A stretch of 64,000 bases of DNA from Leptodontidium sp. MPI-SDFR-AT-0119 (GCA_020726505.1 JAHLEZ010000005.1:2604001-2668000), one strand, 5' to 3'; positions 21,639 through 33,157 are shown, numbered from the stretch's first letter. Made by a program: numbers and translations. The notes: generated by a model from the sequence alone, not told the origin.

Positions 21639-24600
21639 ATGACGGACGCTGTGCTGGACGGGGTTGTGTGGGTGCTGAAACGGGAGCTTGGCTTGGTGAG
21701 TTTGTACCTGGCGGGAGAGCCCGTCGCATCCTAGAGTTTGGTAGAGTACCAAAGTTCTCTGCTGACATCTGAGCTCCAGAACACTACAGATCCTCGGACT
21801 GGCTCGGCGCGTGACGGCTCGACTTCAACAAATGCAAAGAAAATCACTAATCCAACAAACACCTCTTCCTTCGCTGCCCTGTTCTCGACGCTCGTCCCGG
21901 TCCTGATATATGCGGTGGTATGTCTGTGCTTGTTCGTGGTGGGGAGGAAGTTCTTCCCCAGGGTTTACTACCCAAGGACCTTTTTAAGTAGTATTGCGCC
22001 TCAGTATGTTCGAGCCCTAGTGTTCACTGGATGTATCTAACAGGTGCAGTGAGCGCTCGAAAGCTTTACCCGATGGATGGGTCAATTGGATAATACCGTT
22101 TTGGAAAACACCCGATATTGAGATTCTCAACCATGCCTCCTTGGATGGATTCCTCTTCCTGCGATATATCAAGATGCTCACGGTCATTTGCTTGGTGGGA
22201 TGTTGTATGACATGGCCTATTCTCTTCCCGGTTCATATCTATGGTGGGGGAGACTCGAAGGAGCTGGACATGTTGACGTTTGGAAATGTGAAGCATAAGA
22301 GTTGGTTATGGGCACATGCTTTGGTTGCTTGGGCGTATTTTGGTATGCAATCTTCCAGCTAGAAGGTTTTTGGCTAACAGAATAGGCTTCATTCTGTACA
22401 TGGTCGCCAGGGAATCAGTTTACTTCATCAATATCCGACAAGCATACCTCCTCTCCCCTCATTACGCCAATCGTCTCTCTTCAAGAACAGTTCTCTTCAC
22501 ATGTGTCCCCAACCAAGTTCTCGATGAGAAGAAACTCCGTCGTGTCTTTGGAGACACAGTCAAGAATGTCTGGATACCTCGAGAAACAGACGATCTGGAC
22601 GAGTTGGTGAAGGAAAGAGAGCAGACAGCAGACAGACTCGAAAAGGCCGAGATCCAGCTCATTAAGAAGGCAACTGCGGCATACAAAAAGGCTGTGAAGA
22701 ATGGACATCCAGATGTCGAAGTTCGGTCACAGACACCATCTCCAAGAGGATCTGGGGAGAAAACCGAGTCGAAAGCCGTAGATGTGACAGTGAGAAGCAC
22801 ATCTCCTATCTCACCATCTCCGCCTCAATCTGAATCCCCGGATGCCATCACAAGCCCAACATCCACCGCGACATTCACCACAAGCGAAGGTCCCTACGCC
22901 TACAACCCACCACCAGACATAAACGGCTCTGTAGCAGCACAATGGATACCAGCCAGCCAACGACCATCGCACCGTCCCATAGCGAACTACGGCCGCCGCG
23001 TAGATACCATAAAATGGACACGCAATCAACTCAAGAAACTCGCACCAGAAATCAACAAACTCCGCCGCGAATACAGAAAGGGTAAACCTCGACCAATTCC
23101 TGCTGCTTTCGTTGAGTTCCAAACTCAGAGTGACGCCCAGTTAGCATATCAGACTCTGGCTCATCATCGCGCAAATCATATGAAAGCCGAGATTGTGGGT
23201 ATCGTTCCTGAGGAGATTGTATGGAATAGCATGTACTTTCCGTGGTGGCAGCGAATCATACGACGATTTGTTATCCAGGGTGTTGTTGTGGTAATGGTTA
23301 TTTTCTGGTAAGTCCCCCTCGTTCTCTAGATCTTAATTCGAAAGTAGCTGTTTCAAGTTTGCTTCCCTATCTGGAGAAAAGGCAGTCACTCTTTTTGATC
23401 TATGAGAAATGCTGACTTATCTTTAGGGCTTTGCCTGCTGCCATAGTTGGCTCGATATCAAACATCACATACCTCACCTCTACTCTTAAATTTCTAGCCT
23501 GGATCAACGATCTTCCAACTGTGATTCTTGGTCTTATAACAGGTCTTCTTCCTGCTGTTGCTCTCGCAATGTTGATGGCCATCGTCCCTATGATCATGCG
23601 AGGTTAGTTTGTTACTTCATCTTCTTCTCTCCCCCGGCACAGTTCCATCCTCTCCTATCCACCCAGACCCGACTAACATCCCCCAGCCTGCGCCCGTCAA
23701 GCCGGAGTAGCAACCCAATCTCGAATCGAGCTCTTCGTCCAAAACTCGTACTTCCTCTTCCAAGTAATCCAAGTCTTCCTCATCACAACGCTCACATCAT
23801 CAGCCTCGACCGCCGTTGGTGCCCTAATCAAGGACCCCATGAGCATCCGCAAACTCCTCTCCAGCGCCCTCCCGAAAGCCTCGAATTTCTACATCAGCTA
23901 CTTCATCTTGCAAGGTTTGGCGTTGAGTGCTAGTCGGATTTTGCATCTAGGTGGTGTGGTTAGACATCAGATCATGCGTTGGACTGGGGCACGACCGAGA
24001 CTTATTGCGCGGAGGTATCATCGGCTTAGGAAAATCCATTGGGGATCTGTTTTTCCCATGTTCACGAATATGGGTGTGATAGGTTCGCTTCTCCTATCCT
24101 TCATATTTTAAACACCTTACTGACAAAACTCACAGCAATAGCCTACTCCCTCATCGCGCCTCTAATCCTCGGTGTAGCAGCCCTTTGTCTCTCCCTCGTC
24201 TACCTCACCTACAAATACAACCTCCTATACATCTACTCCTCCTCCCCCGACAGCCGAGGAATCTTCTACCCTCGGGCCCTCAAACAAACACTCACGGGCG
24301 TCTACCTGGCCGAGATATGCCTGGTCGGACTCTTCGGCCTCAAAGGCGCCTTTGGTCCCCTGGTCATAACATTCGGCCTGGTGATCTTCACAACACTCAT
24401 CCACGTCTCTCTCAACCAAGCTCTCTCCCCACTTCTATTCAACCTCCCCCGCACCCTAGCCGTAGAAGAAGAGCTCCGCCGAGCAGGCAACCCACCCTTC
24501 CTTGCGGCCAACCTCGTCGATCAAAACGAACACCTCTCCAGCACCGAAGCGGAGGCTTCAAAACTCGAAGACGGAGATACGAATACAGGCTATGATTCTG

Positions 24601-25163
24601 ATTTTGACCCTTCCTCAAACACACCCGATGTTAACCACGGCGCGCAAAATACGCGGTTGTCACCAATATCTGCACCCGAGGGGACAGATCGCGTAGTGAA
24701 CATGTCCCTGCAAAAACTGCGCAGCATGGTCAAATCGAGATACAAATCCTCCGCACTCGCCTCGCTGATCGCATCAATGGATTTCTGGTCATACTGGATA
24801 ACGCCCTCTCCGCTAATCCAGAAACCGAATTTCATACTAAAGTTTCTACACCCGGAGGTTTTTGCCGATTACCATATCTTGCGGGATATGATTCCGCAGG
24901 AGGTGAAGGATGTGGATGTGCAGTATGAGGAGGGCGTGTTGAGGGATGCGTATTCGCCGCCGAGTATGCGGGTGAGGAGTCCGAGGCTGTGGTTGCCGAG
25001 GGATGGGCTGGGGATTTCGGCGCAGGAGGTTAGGCATTGTGGGATGGTGGTTGAGTGTACGGATGAGGAGGTTTGGGTTAATGAGAGGGGGCAGACGAGG
25101 GCGGAGTTGGAGGGGGGGACGGAGGCGTGGGTTACGCCTGCTTGGGAGAGGGTGAGGTTTTGA
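21639..25163 (+). CDS. CSC1/OSCA/TMEM63-family mechanosensitive or osmosensitive cation channel
   Basis: Seven exons close exactly to 1033 aa: 21639-21695, 21774-22003, 22050-22342, 22386-23307, 23427-23602, 23687-24082, 24136-25163. The N-terminal RSN1_TM part has one membrane segment (STLVPVLIYAVVCLCLFVVG) and two more before a large cytosolic PHM7_cyt loop (residues about 215-500, with a Ser/Pro-rich insertion), then the seven-helix RSN1_7TM/DUF221 domain (starting RFVIQGVVVVMVIFWALPAA) and a long polar C-tail. This is the family of yeast Csc1/Phm7/Rsn1, channels of the plasma or internal membranes opened by osmotic or mechanical stress. Start was chosen at MTDAVLDGVV; exon 2 could begin at 21774 or 21780. 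Two introns are only 46 and 43 nt. Confidence 0.92.
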
Positions 25164-26068
25164 TGGAGTTTGTCAGGTGGGTGGAAATGGTTGTGGAAGT
25201 GGAAGTAAAAAAAAAAAAATCACGGTGAGAGCGATGGAGAGGAATCAAGAGGAAGGAAATGATGTTATGATGTAGCGATTTGAGCGATTTGAGCGATTCA
25301 GCCCGGCGTTGGCATGAGCATTTTATAGTTACAATGTATATGTATATGATATCCTGGGAATCGGAATTCGAATTAGGCAGTAGGAATTGGTTTGGCTTAC
25401 TTATAGATGAATGAATGATATGATACTATTGTTGGCGAAAAGAGCTTTTTCTTTTTCTTAATAGGGCTAAGGGGAAACGAGCTGCAGGCAACAGAGTGAA
25501 TGCATGGCATGCAGGTACAAAAAGAAGCCAGTAAAGTAACGAGACAATACTCGACCAAGCACCACAGGCATCCTCTCCAGTAGATACAATAAGAGATCTT
25601 CCGACTCGCTGCTGTCTAGGAAGTAGACCGCCCATAAAAGACAAGGCGGGAGGGAAGAGGTAGGAAACAGTGATCGAGCTTCGTGACGTTCTTAGGACCA
25701 AAGGAGATAAAAAGAAATGGTTTGACTCAGAGCAGAGACCAGAGAACCCCGTCTCCTGCCCTGTGCAATGAAAACCTCGAGAACTGGAAGCCAACCAAGG
25801 TACGAGATTAGCGCCTCGATTATCTCGCAGGAGAGACCGGGCAAGGAAACGTGGATAGAGGAAGGAAAGTTTACCACTTGGTGGATATCCTAATCCCGTA
25901 AAATCGAACCGCAAGTGCAGCTGCGGTTAGGATCACGCCCCATGCCTCGGGGACATAGACAAAGAAGAGAACCGCGAGTATGTATCTTGATCATATCTTT
26001 CATTACTATTGAATCCAATGTATAACTCCTAGCAAGCCCGGCCCAGCCCGTTATCCAGCCAGAGGCAT
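25164..26068. other. Intergenic between convergent genes
   Basis: Holds the 3' ends of the CSC1 and EutQ-like genes, an A-run at about 25207 and three copies of gcgatttga near 25275. A 162-codon minus-strand frame (25914-25426) shows no domain. Confidence 0.5.
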
Positions 26069-26680
26069 TTATGCAGTTCCCTCCTAGAGTTTAGTGGTCA
26101 GTTTTTGCTTTTGCTTAATCGAGGATGCGATGCTGTTGGGGTGATGGGAGGGGAGACATACCTTTCTCTGTCCAACGAAGAATCCCAACCCGAATGTCTC
26201 GGTTGTGAAAGTGATCTTGCTTCCCTTGGGGACTATAAACACCAGAATCAGCACAGCTCTCTAAATCTCCAAACATACCATCCGCAGCACTGTGGCCTAG
26301 ACCATTCCATCTCTCTCCAAATGCAGGTATTCAAAAGTCTCCAACTCACAATAAAACACATCCCCCTTAACAGCATGAACCTTCTGTCCAGTCTCATCAG
26401 AGATATCAAACTCGCCATCAACAATGATCTTCATCTCATGGTATGTGTACTCGTAGACGAGAGGAGTGCCCTTCTCGAGTCTGTAGAAGCCAGCGGAGAT
26501 GGGTGCCGTGGCGTCGGTGGATGTAGCAACGTCGCCGAGGAAGGCGTTCTCGTTTGCGATCAAAGGGGGCTTGAAGGATGTTTGTGCGGCGGGGAGGTGG
26601 GTGAAGGCGGACATCTTGGACTCGGTTGCGGGGGAGGAGGATTTGCTTGTGGATTTGGCTTTGCTGATGAAGGAGCCCAT
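26069..26680 (-). CDS. EutQ-like cupin protein
   Basis: Exons 26680-26350, 26232-26162 and 26083-26069 give 138 aa; introns 117 and 78 nt. After a Ser/Lys-rich N-terminus (MGSFISKAKSTSKSSS) comes a single cupin barrel: FYRLEKGTPLVYEYTYHE, IIVDGEFDISDETGQ, KGDVFYFPKGSKITFTT and GLGFFVGQRKEGTA. The family is the fungal ethanolamine-utilisation-EutQ-like/DUF861 cupins; the biochemical function is unknown. The last exon encodes only four residues plus stop, but both splice sites are good and the family ends in the same motif. Confidence 0.85.
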
Positions 26681-28530
26681 GTTAGCTATATATTTGTGGT
26701 GTGTGGATGTGAGGTAGGTAGGTATATGGCGTATTGGAACGCAATTGAGAGGACTGGGCTGAATTGGATTCTTCAAGCAGATATGCAAACGGCAGATGGG
26801 CAGAGAGGAGTATACATACATTTTCTTCTAAAGAGGGTCTCTACTCTCGAGTCGTGTATAGATCGGTAGAAGCTGTAGATAAGTGAAGTTGATGCTGTAT
26901 GCAATGCAGGAAATCTTTCCCTTGCAAGACACCAGCTGCTCTTTTATACCTACCTCTCGTCGGCTGTCCGTCAGCATAGATACAGATACCTACCCCTCTG
27001 TAGCAAGTCAACCCCTCATTCGAGAGCCGCATGGCAATGTGCTGGACTGTATTGCTGCTTTGGGATGGATTGGCTGTGTGTCCGACGGGTTTTGTTTGGT
27101 CTGGTAGGGTCCAATCCACTCTTGCTGCTCTGCCGTGATGGAGGGATATGCAATGCAGCCTTCCAAGCTCAGTTCCTTAGTAGTATAGTAAGGCTGTTGA
27201 TACGTGGGGTTGGGTCGGGATTTGTTGGTATGGATGCCAATGGGCTGGACTGGACTGGATGGATAGATATCGCTGGCTTGGGCTGGGCTGACTCGCAGGC
27301 AGTCGGCCGCAAGACAAGACACTGATTCGCAGTACCTTTGATCGGGATTAACACGCCCATGATGTTATTTCCAGTATGTTTTATGTCTCTTAGCCCTTGT
27401 CCAGACTGGACATACGAGTATCTTGCATAGGCTATCGCCTATCTTCAGGGACTTCATCTCGAGGCCAAGGCTTACTTACAGGTATACGACAGCATCTTCT
27501 CCCCATTTCTTACCTGCAGGAGTATATCCAAATCATTGGGTACGTACGCATGGGACCAATCCACGCAGACCAGCTGTAGCCAGGCGTGCAGCGTATTGGA
27601 GGAGAGAGCATGTTCCTGTGTTTGGTTGATGCCGCGATAAGGATGGATGTAAGAGGGAGAAGGAAATTTTGCCTTGATGCGGTTAAAATGTCGATTTGGT
27701 GGAGCAGCCCACTTTGGTGTTTGCTCGGTTTGCACGCGGGGTTCCAGCCCCTGGATGCTTGAGTTCCTCCAATTGGGAGGTGTTGTTGTAAGTACTGTTG
27801 ACTACAAAGGATCTATTTCGGCTTCTCGGTATTTGGCAAGATGGATGTAAACAAGTAAACAAACAAAGAAGGCCGTAGTCGCTTGCAATATTGTAAGTCT
27901 TTCGGTAGAAGTCCCTAATGCCAAATACTTCAGTTGCAGGAGAGGTGTTAGCGCGGGGTACTTGACTTGCCCCACCAAGCTCAAGGAACGGCCATTACCC
28001 TTCGTATACATCTGAACTCCTTGAATTGCGTTTAGAAGTAGGTCGGCAATGGAAATGAAAGTAATAAATTCAATGTAGCTTTAAGATAGCTTCTTTGACT
28101 TCTTTAATCTCTTGCCACTTTGACGTTATGGCCGAGCTGAAAGGGCAAGGGTCTCGGTCGTGGGCAGAACCAAAATAGTCCTATCCACTGGCTTGTAATT
28201 CAGCAGCCTCGAGGCATTGTAAAACAAATACATTATGTCAGATAGGTAGACTCGTATTATTACTGATTTAAATTTTCGGAACTCTGTGAACCATTTTCAA
28301 AGCCTGTTGCTGCTTCTCCTACACTTCCCGTTTAAAGCTCCTTCAAGCTCCACTTCCTCCACCAGTCCAATGAAGTTCAAAATTGGAAGCGAGCCACCTC
28401 GGCAATCTCCACACAAGCCTCTTTCAAAAAAGCCCATCACTGTCTGTTATAACTATTGAAATAAGCAAATCCGAGCACCAATCACGAGTAACTTCATGAC
28501 TTAAAGACCCTCGATTCAATTCGAGATCAA
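26681..28530. other. Long intergenic region, no protein gene seen
   Basis: About 1.85 kb with only short overlapping frames. Several short repeats of a ggctggactggact type occur near 27240. It serves as upstream region of the EutQ-like gene and of the tRNA gene. Confidence 0.5.
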
Positions 28531-28569
28531 CCCTCGGTCGTCTAGTTGGTTTATGGCGTCGGACTGTAA

Positions 28570-28583
28570 TGGTTATCAGTTTC
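28570..28583 (+). other. Canonical 14-nt tRNA intron after position 37
   Basis: TGGTTATCAGTTTC sits between A37 and A38 of the anticodon loop, the standard site for removal by the tRNA splicing endonuclease. Confidence 0.88.
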
Positions 28584-28598
28584 ATCCGAATGTCGCGC

Positions 28599-28656
28599 GT
28601 AAGTGCACCAACAAAATACAAAATTTCTCTCAGACAGCTGCTAACAGTTGTAACAG
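28599..28656 (+). other. Spliceosomal-type intron inside the tRNA T-stem
   Basis: 58 nt with GTAAGT at its 5' end, GCTAAC at 28640-28645 (branch A 28644) and ACAG at its 3' end, the branch point 12 nt before the 3' end. These are the same signals used by protein-gene introns in this window (for example GTAAGT donors at 48419 and 50185, and gctaac at 37689-37694). Exact excision rebuilds a five-pair T-stem; the boundary is ambiguous by one G, but both choices give the same product. Confidence 0.8.
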
Positions 28657-28683
28657 GTTCGACTCGCGCCTGAGGGACATCCA

Positions 28684-28689
28684 TTTTTT
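28684..28689 (+). terminator. Pol III terminator of tRNA-Tyr
   Basis: Run of six T seven bases after the tRNA end, with a second T6 at 28694-28699 as back-up. Confidence 0.85.
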
Positions 28690-28699
28690 GGACTTTTTT

Positions 28700-29420
28700 G
28701 GAAATTCTTTTGGAGAAAATGCTTTGAGGGAGACTTGTTAAGAGATGTTTATCCGAGGGAGGAGTCAAGAACAAAAAAAGGGGGTAAGCGAGCGCTGTGT
28801 GTGCTGGCTATGTGGGTATTTAGGGCAAATGACGAACATATGAATGTTGATATTTAATTGAATTTTTGACAAACACCCATTTGCCTTTCTAGCTCTGCAA
28901 TAAACTCGTGTAAATGAATAGCTACACTTGAGGAGTATTTGATTTGCTAAGTTGGAGCTGCTCACATGTTCCCTCCAGAACAAACAAAGTCTCAAGTCAC
29001 TTACCCGACTTCTGAGTTCTCACCTCAAACTGCACAAGAACCCAATTGGAATTAATTGAACATTGACATCTCTGTTTTCCTAAGAAGATGATTAGTTCCT
29101 GACTTGGAGTTTCCATGTAGATGTGAAGCATCGCTCTTGCTCTGCTCTTTCAAATTCAAGTCACGTTATGAACTCTTCTTCATCTTCGTCACTTCCCACA
29201 CCCACCTCTTCCAGTAATCAATCTGAACAACCCCTTCACCTTGAAACCTCTTCAACTCTTCAAATCCTCCGTCTTGATCCTCTATCGCCTTGGTTCACAT
29301 TCCACACAAATGACTCTTCACGATATCACCACGTGACAACCCATTACCTCACTCCAAACCACATCCTCCCGTCCATCCACAACTCCACCACACAATCACC
29401 AACAATCAAACACCCACACC
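28700..29420. other. Intergenic, 5' region of the 2EXR gene
   Basis: Pyrimidine-rich from 29160 to 29420, consistent with a fungal core promoter and 5' leader. No gene supported. Confidence 0.5.
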
Positions 29421-30287
29421 ATGACGGCCTCCTCTCCTCTAACAGCCTTCACCAAGTTCCCCTCCCTCCCCGCCGAACTCCAACTCAAGATCTTCCGCAC
29501 AATCAGCAACTCCACCCCACGCACCCTCGACATCTGGACGGACTTCAAGAAATTCGAGGAAGACAATACAATCTTCTACGTCCAATACTACACCAGCGAG
29601 CTCTCCTCCCCGGTACCACCACCCGTCCTCCTATCCGTATCCCGCGCCGCCCGCGCAGAATGCCTCAAATGCTACTCCCACGAATTCCACTGCGCCATGA
29701 CGATATCCCGTGACGTGCGGGTCGAGATGCCAGCGTGTATGTACATCAATTTCGACATCGACACGATTGTGCCGCGGGGGTTCTGGAACATCGTCTCATT
29801 TGAGAATTTGGCTTTCAGGGTTGAGGGGAGAATGAAGAGTATTGCGATTGATGTCTGGACGGGGTTCTGGAAGGATAATCTGCGGGATTATTGTCGGAAG
29901 CGGTGCTGGATCTTGAATGGTGTACGGGAGGTGTTGTTGTATGATTCGACGGGGGAGGATTTGTTTAAGGGGAGTGAGCGCCTAGATAAATTCCGGAGGA
30001 AGGAGGTTGGGAAGAAGGATTTGAGGTTTGAGCCGTTGGTTGTGGAGGAGGGTGAGGGTATGAGTGAGGAGGTGAGGAAGTTGAAGGAAGTTGAGACGTT
30101 CCTAGGTAAGGTTTTTGCGGTAGTTGATGGCTCGGGATCGATTGAGGGGGTTGATGAGGATAGTGAGTTTGGATTTGTTAGGAAGGCCGAGTTCATTGCT
30201 ATGATGCCTACGATGAAGGGGGCCTTCCAGAGACCGGTCATCAAATTGATGAAATTGATTACGACGACTCCGGAGGATCGTGTTTGA
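29421..30287 (+). CDS. 2EXR domain protein
   Basis: Single exon of 288 aa. The N-terminus carries the 2EXR signature FTKFPSLPAELQLKIFRTI followed by PRTLDIW (residues about 9-40), the conserved LPxELRxxIW…PRxVxI pattern of a large fungal family. A second conserved patch reads PPVLLSVSRAARAECLKCY (about residue 75). The rest is poorly conserved, with an acidic/charged segment near residues 190-230. The family is abundant in Leotiomycetes and Sordariomycetes; its function is not known. Confidence 0.85.
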   Translation: MTASSPLTAFTKFPSLPAELQLKIFRTISNSTPRTLDIWTDFKKFEEDNTIFYVQYYTSELSSPVPPPVLLSVSRAARAECLKCYSHEFHCAMTISRDVRVEMPACMYINFDIDTIVPRGFWNIVSFENLAFRVEGRMKSIAIDVWTGFWKDNLRDYCRKRCWILNGVREVLLYDSTGEDLFKGSERLDKFRRKEVGKKDLRFEPLVVEEGEGMSEEVRKLKEVETFLGKVFAVVDGSGSIEGVDEDSEFGFVRKAEFIAMMPTMKGAFQRPVIKLMKLITTTPEDRV

Positions 30288-30762
30288 GTAAGATATTGGC
30301 TGGCCGGCGTTGGTTTCTGCATTGTTATTTAGAGTAGCGGATATGGCATGGTCATGGTTATGGGGTTTACGCATTGTTTATGTGGGTGGAAAGACCTGGC
30401 ATTGTATCTATGTATTCGTCAGTGCCTGGACTTTTATAATGTATGATTAGTCACATAGGTATCCTTCATGGCATTCAAAAGCATTAGTTTTCTGCTGTAC
30501 AAGTCTTCCATCAGTTCCCGCGACTTAAGCCAGCAGCTGGGTGACCATCACGCGAACCGCCAACCCCACTTCTCCCGTCGACTTCACGTAAGACGGGGTG
30601 GATTTCATGGTGCGGGATATATTTTCACATCAAGCAAGGAGTAATTTCGCACCCTACAGAAAATACCGCATTGCTATAGGTTTATAAAAACACCACGCCC
30701 AGCAATCCTACCCTCCCACAAGCTCTATGATTCTCATTACCGCATGAGATACAGTACTCACA
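30288..30762. other. Intergenic, methyltransferase promoter
   Basis: A TATA-like tttataaaaac lies at about 30681-30691, 75 nt before the start codon. Nothing else supported. Confidence 0.5.
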
Positions 30763-31974
30763 ATGTCCTCTCAACCTCATCCCGATCCTGCAGCTCATGC
30801 AATGAATCCGCATCTGGGTCCATCACTGTTATTAAAATCACCGTCAGAGTCAACTGCCATATCGCAATCCGGGGTAGCGAAATATTACGATGCAAATTCG
30901 ACGGCGGAACATGCTCGACTTATTTCAGGAAAAGTGGAGTTTGAGATCTCTTTACGCACGGTCATCTCAAGCCTCCAAGGGGAGGAGTTGAGAATAGCTG
31001 ACATTGGGGGTGGGACTGGACGGTACGGTATGTTGACCTCGTTTCTTAATTGCTGGTCCCTTCTATTGTGAGCACATCCAGAGACGAAGGAAAAGAAAGC
31101 GAGAAGAAAGGGGAATCAAAACGCCACAACTAACGTCCCCACAGCAGTCGAACTCGCCAAACTCGGCCATCAAGTCACACTGATTGATATCTCTCAATCC
31201 GAACTCGACATAGCAGCTTCACACGCTGCAGCATCAAACATCCAACTCGACGCCATACACTGCGCCGACGCATCAAACCTCTTCGAGACATGTCCAGCGC
31301 TCTCGTCTCAAATCGGGACCTTTGACGCTGTTTTACTTATGGGACCGCTTTATCATCTTCTTGAAGAGAGGGAGAGGGAGAGGGCTATGGGTAATGCGGG
31401 GAGGTTGTTGAAAGTTGGGACGTCTGGGGATGAGGGAGGGGTAGAAGGAGAGGAGAAAGGGGGTGGTGTACTCTTTGCGAGTTTTGTGACGACGTTTGGG
31501 CATTTGAGGGGGGTGGCTAGGAAGGATCCTGGGAGGTTGGGCAGGGAGGGGGGGTTTTATGGGGGGTATCTTGGCTTTGGATCTGGATTGGGGAATAGAG
31601 GGGGAGATGGGGATAGAGATGGATCGATGGCTGGAAAGTATACGAGGAGGGAGGAGGGTGTTGTGAGTTATCATGTGCATCCTTCTGAGATTCGGGGGCT
31701 GTTTGAGAAAGTTGAAGTAGCAATTCCACAAGGGAAAATAGACGGGGAAGGGCAGAGGAAAGGAACTGGGAAGAGGTTTAAAGTGGAGAAACTGGTGGCT
31801 TGTGAAGGATTCCTTGGTGCGGATCTGGCGGAGAATTTGAATGGTTTGGAGGGAGAGGAGTGGACGGCTTGGATGGGTGCTTTGTGTAGGTATGTCGGGG
31901 ATGAGTGTGTGCTTGGGGCGAGTGAACATTTGCTTGCTGTTGTGAGGTTGGTGAATTTAGACGTGGATGTATAA
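30763..31974 (+). CDS. Class I SAM-dependent methyltransferase
   Basis: Exons 30763-31027 and 31145-31974 (117-nt intron) give 364 aa. Motif I is RIADIGGGTGRY spanning the junction to AVELAKLGHQ, followed by VTLIDISQSELDIA (acidic residue for ribose), DAIHCADASNL and the motif IV region FDAVLLMGPLYHL that is typical of a group of bacterial and fungal small-molecule methyltransferases. A Gly/Glu-rich insertion (about residues 175-245) interrupts the fold relative to the family; the DNA there is strongly G-rich on this strand. Substrate unknown. Confidence 0.87.
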
Positions 31975-32468
31975 AGTCTAGGAAAGCATCTAGATGAGGT
32001 GAGAGGATGGGGGCATTTGAAATGTACCTCAGGTGAAGATTGTGGATGACTTGAAGCTGGGATTTATTCAGGCTCTGAATTCAAACTCAGAGGTTCTGGC
32101 TGATGTCGAGTTATTTGATGTAGAATAAGCACCTCACAACGTTGGTTGGAAGTCCCAAGAGTTTGAATCAAGTGAAGAGCACCATCTTCCGCTTAAGACC
32201 GGTAACAGGCTGTAACAGCTGCACATTTCCTCTGTACGGAATTCCGTGTATAGGCTGCGACAGGATCAAGAAGCTCAAATGGCAATAACTGCACATACCG
32301 ATCACATAGCACGGAATCTGAACTCCAAACAAATATCAGCGCTTTTAGTTTTATTACAAACGGAACATCTAAGCCTAGAAGTCCTCAAACCCAGTGCATC
32401 AATCAACCCACCAGCCAATTACAGACAAAGTAAACCGATCCTGGCATCACTACCTACACCCCCATCCA
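31975..32468. other. Intergenic between convergent genes
   Basis: No coding frame supported. Confidence 0.5.
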
Positions 32469-33157
32469 TTACTTAGCATTCTTAACAGTAGTGGCAAGGT
32501 CAGCCAAAGCCTCACGACGCTTAAATTTGGCATCTTCAATGACACCTGGATGTGTTAGCTTTGCTTTGGAATGAACGATGAGTTTGAAGGGGATGAAGAG
32601 GGAAGACGAGGGGAAGAGGAGGGAAGCGTACCGGCATCAGCATCACTGGAGAAATGGGCAGTCCATTGAACGAAGCTCTGACCCTCATGACGACCAGAAG
32701 TGATTGGGAAGCAGCGGATGGTGTTGAGGACTGAGGAGTAGGTGAGTTGAGGTTGGGCGGTGATGACTGAGTAGGTGATGTAGTGGTCGATGGACTTAAA
32801 GAATGTTGTTGTCAGCCAAAAGAACTCAATCCCACCCACAACGGCAACTCAAATCATCTCAATTCATATCAACTGATCTCTAAGATATGTCTCAAGATGA
32901 AGTAAGTGTCAAAAGGGTCCAAAGTGACGACATACAGAATGCTCCTCCTGCTTAACCTCCAAAACTTGACCATCCTTGAAAGTCCACTTCACAATATCGG
33001 TATCTGGTGATGCACCCTTGACAGTCTCGCTCTTCTCGAGAGCAGACCAGAAATCAGCGAAGTTCTCCAGCTTGATCATGTGCCAGACATGGCTGAAGGT
33101 TGCTGAGATGACAGCGGATTCAGTGACGGTGGTTGAGGTTGGGATACGAGAGGCCAT
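32469..33157 (-). CDS. SRPBCC (Bet v 1/START-like) family protein
   Basis: Exons 33157-32936, 32794-32632 and 32545-32469 give 153 aa. It begins MASRIPTSTTVTESAVISA, continues FSHVWHMIKLENFADFWSAL, and after the first intron SIDHYITYSVITAQPQL and GQSFVQWTAHFSSDADAG, ending EDAKFKRREALADLATTVKN. The order (N-terminal strand, two helices, curved sheet with EWTAxFS-like strand, long C-terminal helix) is that of the polyketide-cyclase/dehydrase-like SRPBCC fold with a hydrophobic pocket. Ligand and role are unknown. The first intron (141 nt) is long for this window. Confidence 0.82.

Larger units (their letters stand above)
28531..28677 (+). tRNA. tRNA-Tyr (anticodon GUA) with two introns
   Basis: Acceptor stem CCCTCGG (28531-28537) pairs with CTGAGGG (28670-28676, one G-T pair), discriminator A 28677. 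D-arm with AGTTGGTTTA loop; anticodon stem TCGGA (28559-28563) / TCCGA (28585-28589); anticodon GTA at 28566-28568. A 14-nt intron follows position 37 (28570-28583), the place and size found in yeast tRNA-Tyr. The T-stem 5' strand GCGC is then interrupted at 28599 by 58 nt; on removal the T-arm is GCGCG-TTCGACT-CGCGC. The mature RNA would be 75 nt, the size of yeast tRNA-Tyr before CCA addition. The B box (GGTTCGACTCG, 28656-28666) overlaps the end of the second intron. Two T6 tracts follow. The tRNA call is strong; whether this copy is functional is open. Confidence 0.9.

Noticed and set aside
22811..23122. Minus-strand frame rich in Trp and Val
   Set aside because: Antisense to the CSC1 cytosolic loop.
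25426..25914. 162-codon minus-strand frame after the CSC1 gene
   Set aside because: No domain, no splice support, lies in a convergent intergenic region.
26105..26869. 254-codon plus-strand frame
   Set aside because: Antisense to the EutQ-like cupin exons; Gly/Cys/Val-rich shadow composition.
31333..31929. 198-codon minus-strand frame, Pro/Ser-rich
   Set aside because: Shadow of the G-rich methyltransferase coding strand; no domain.
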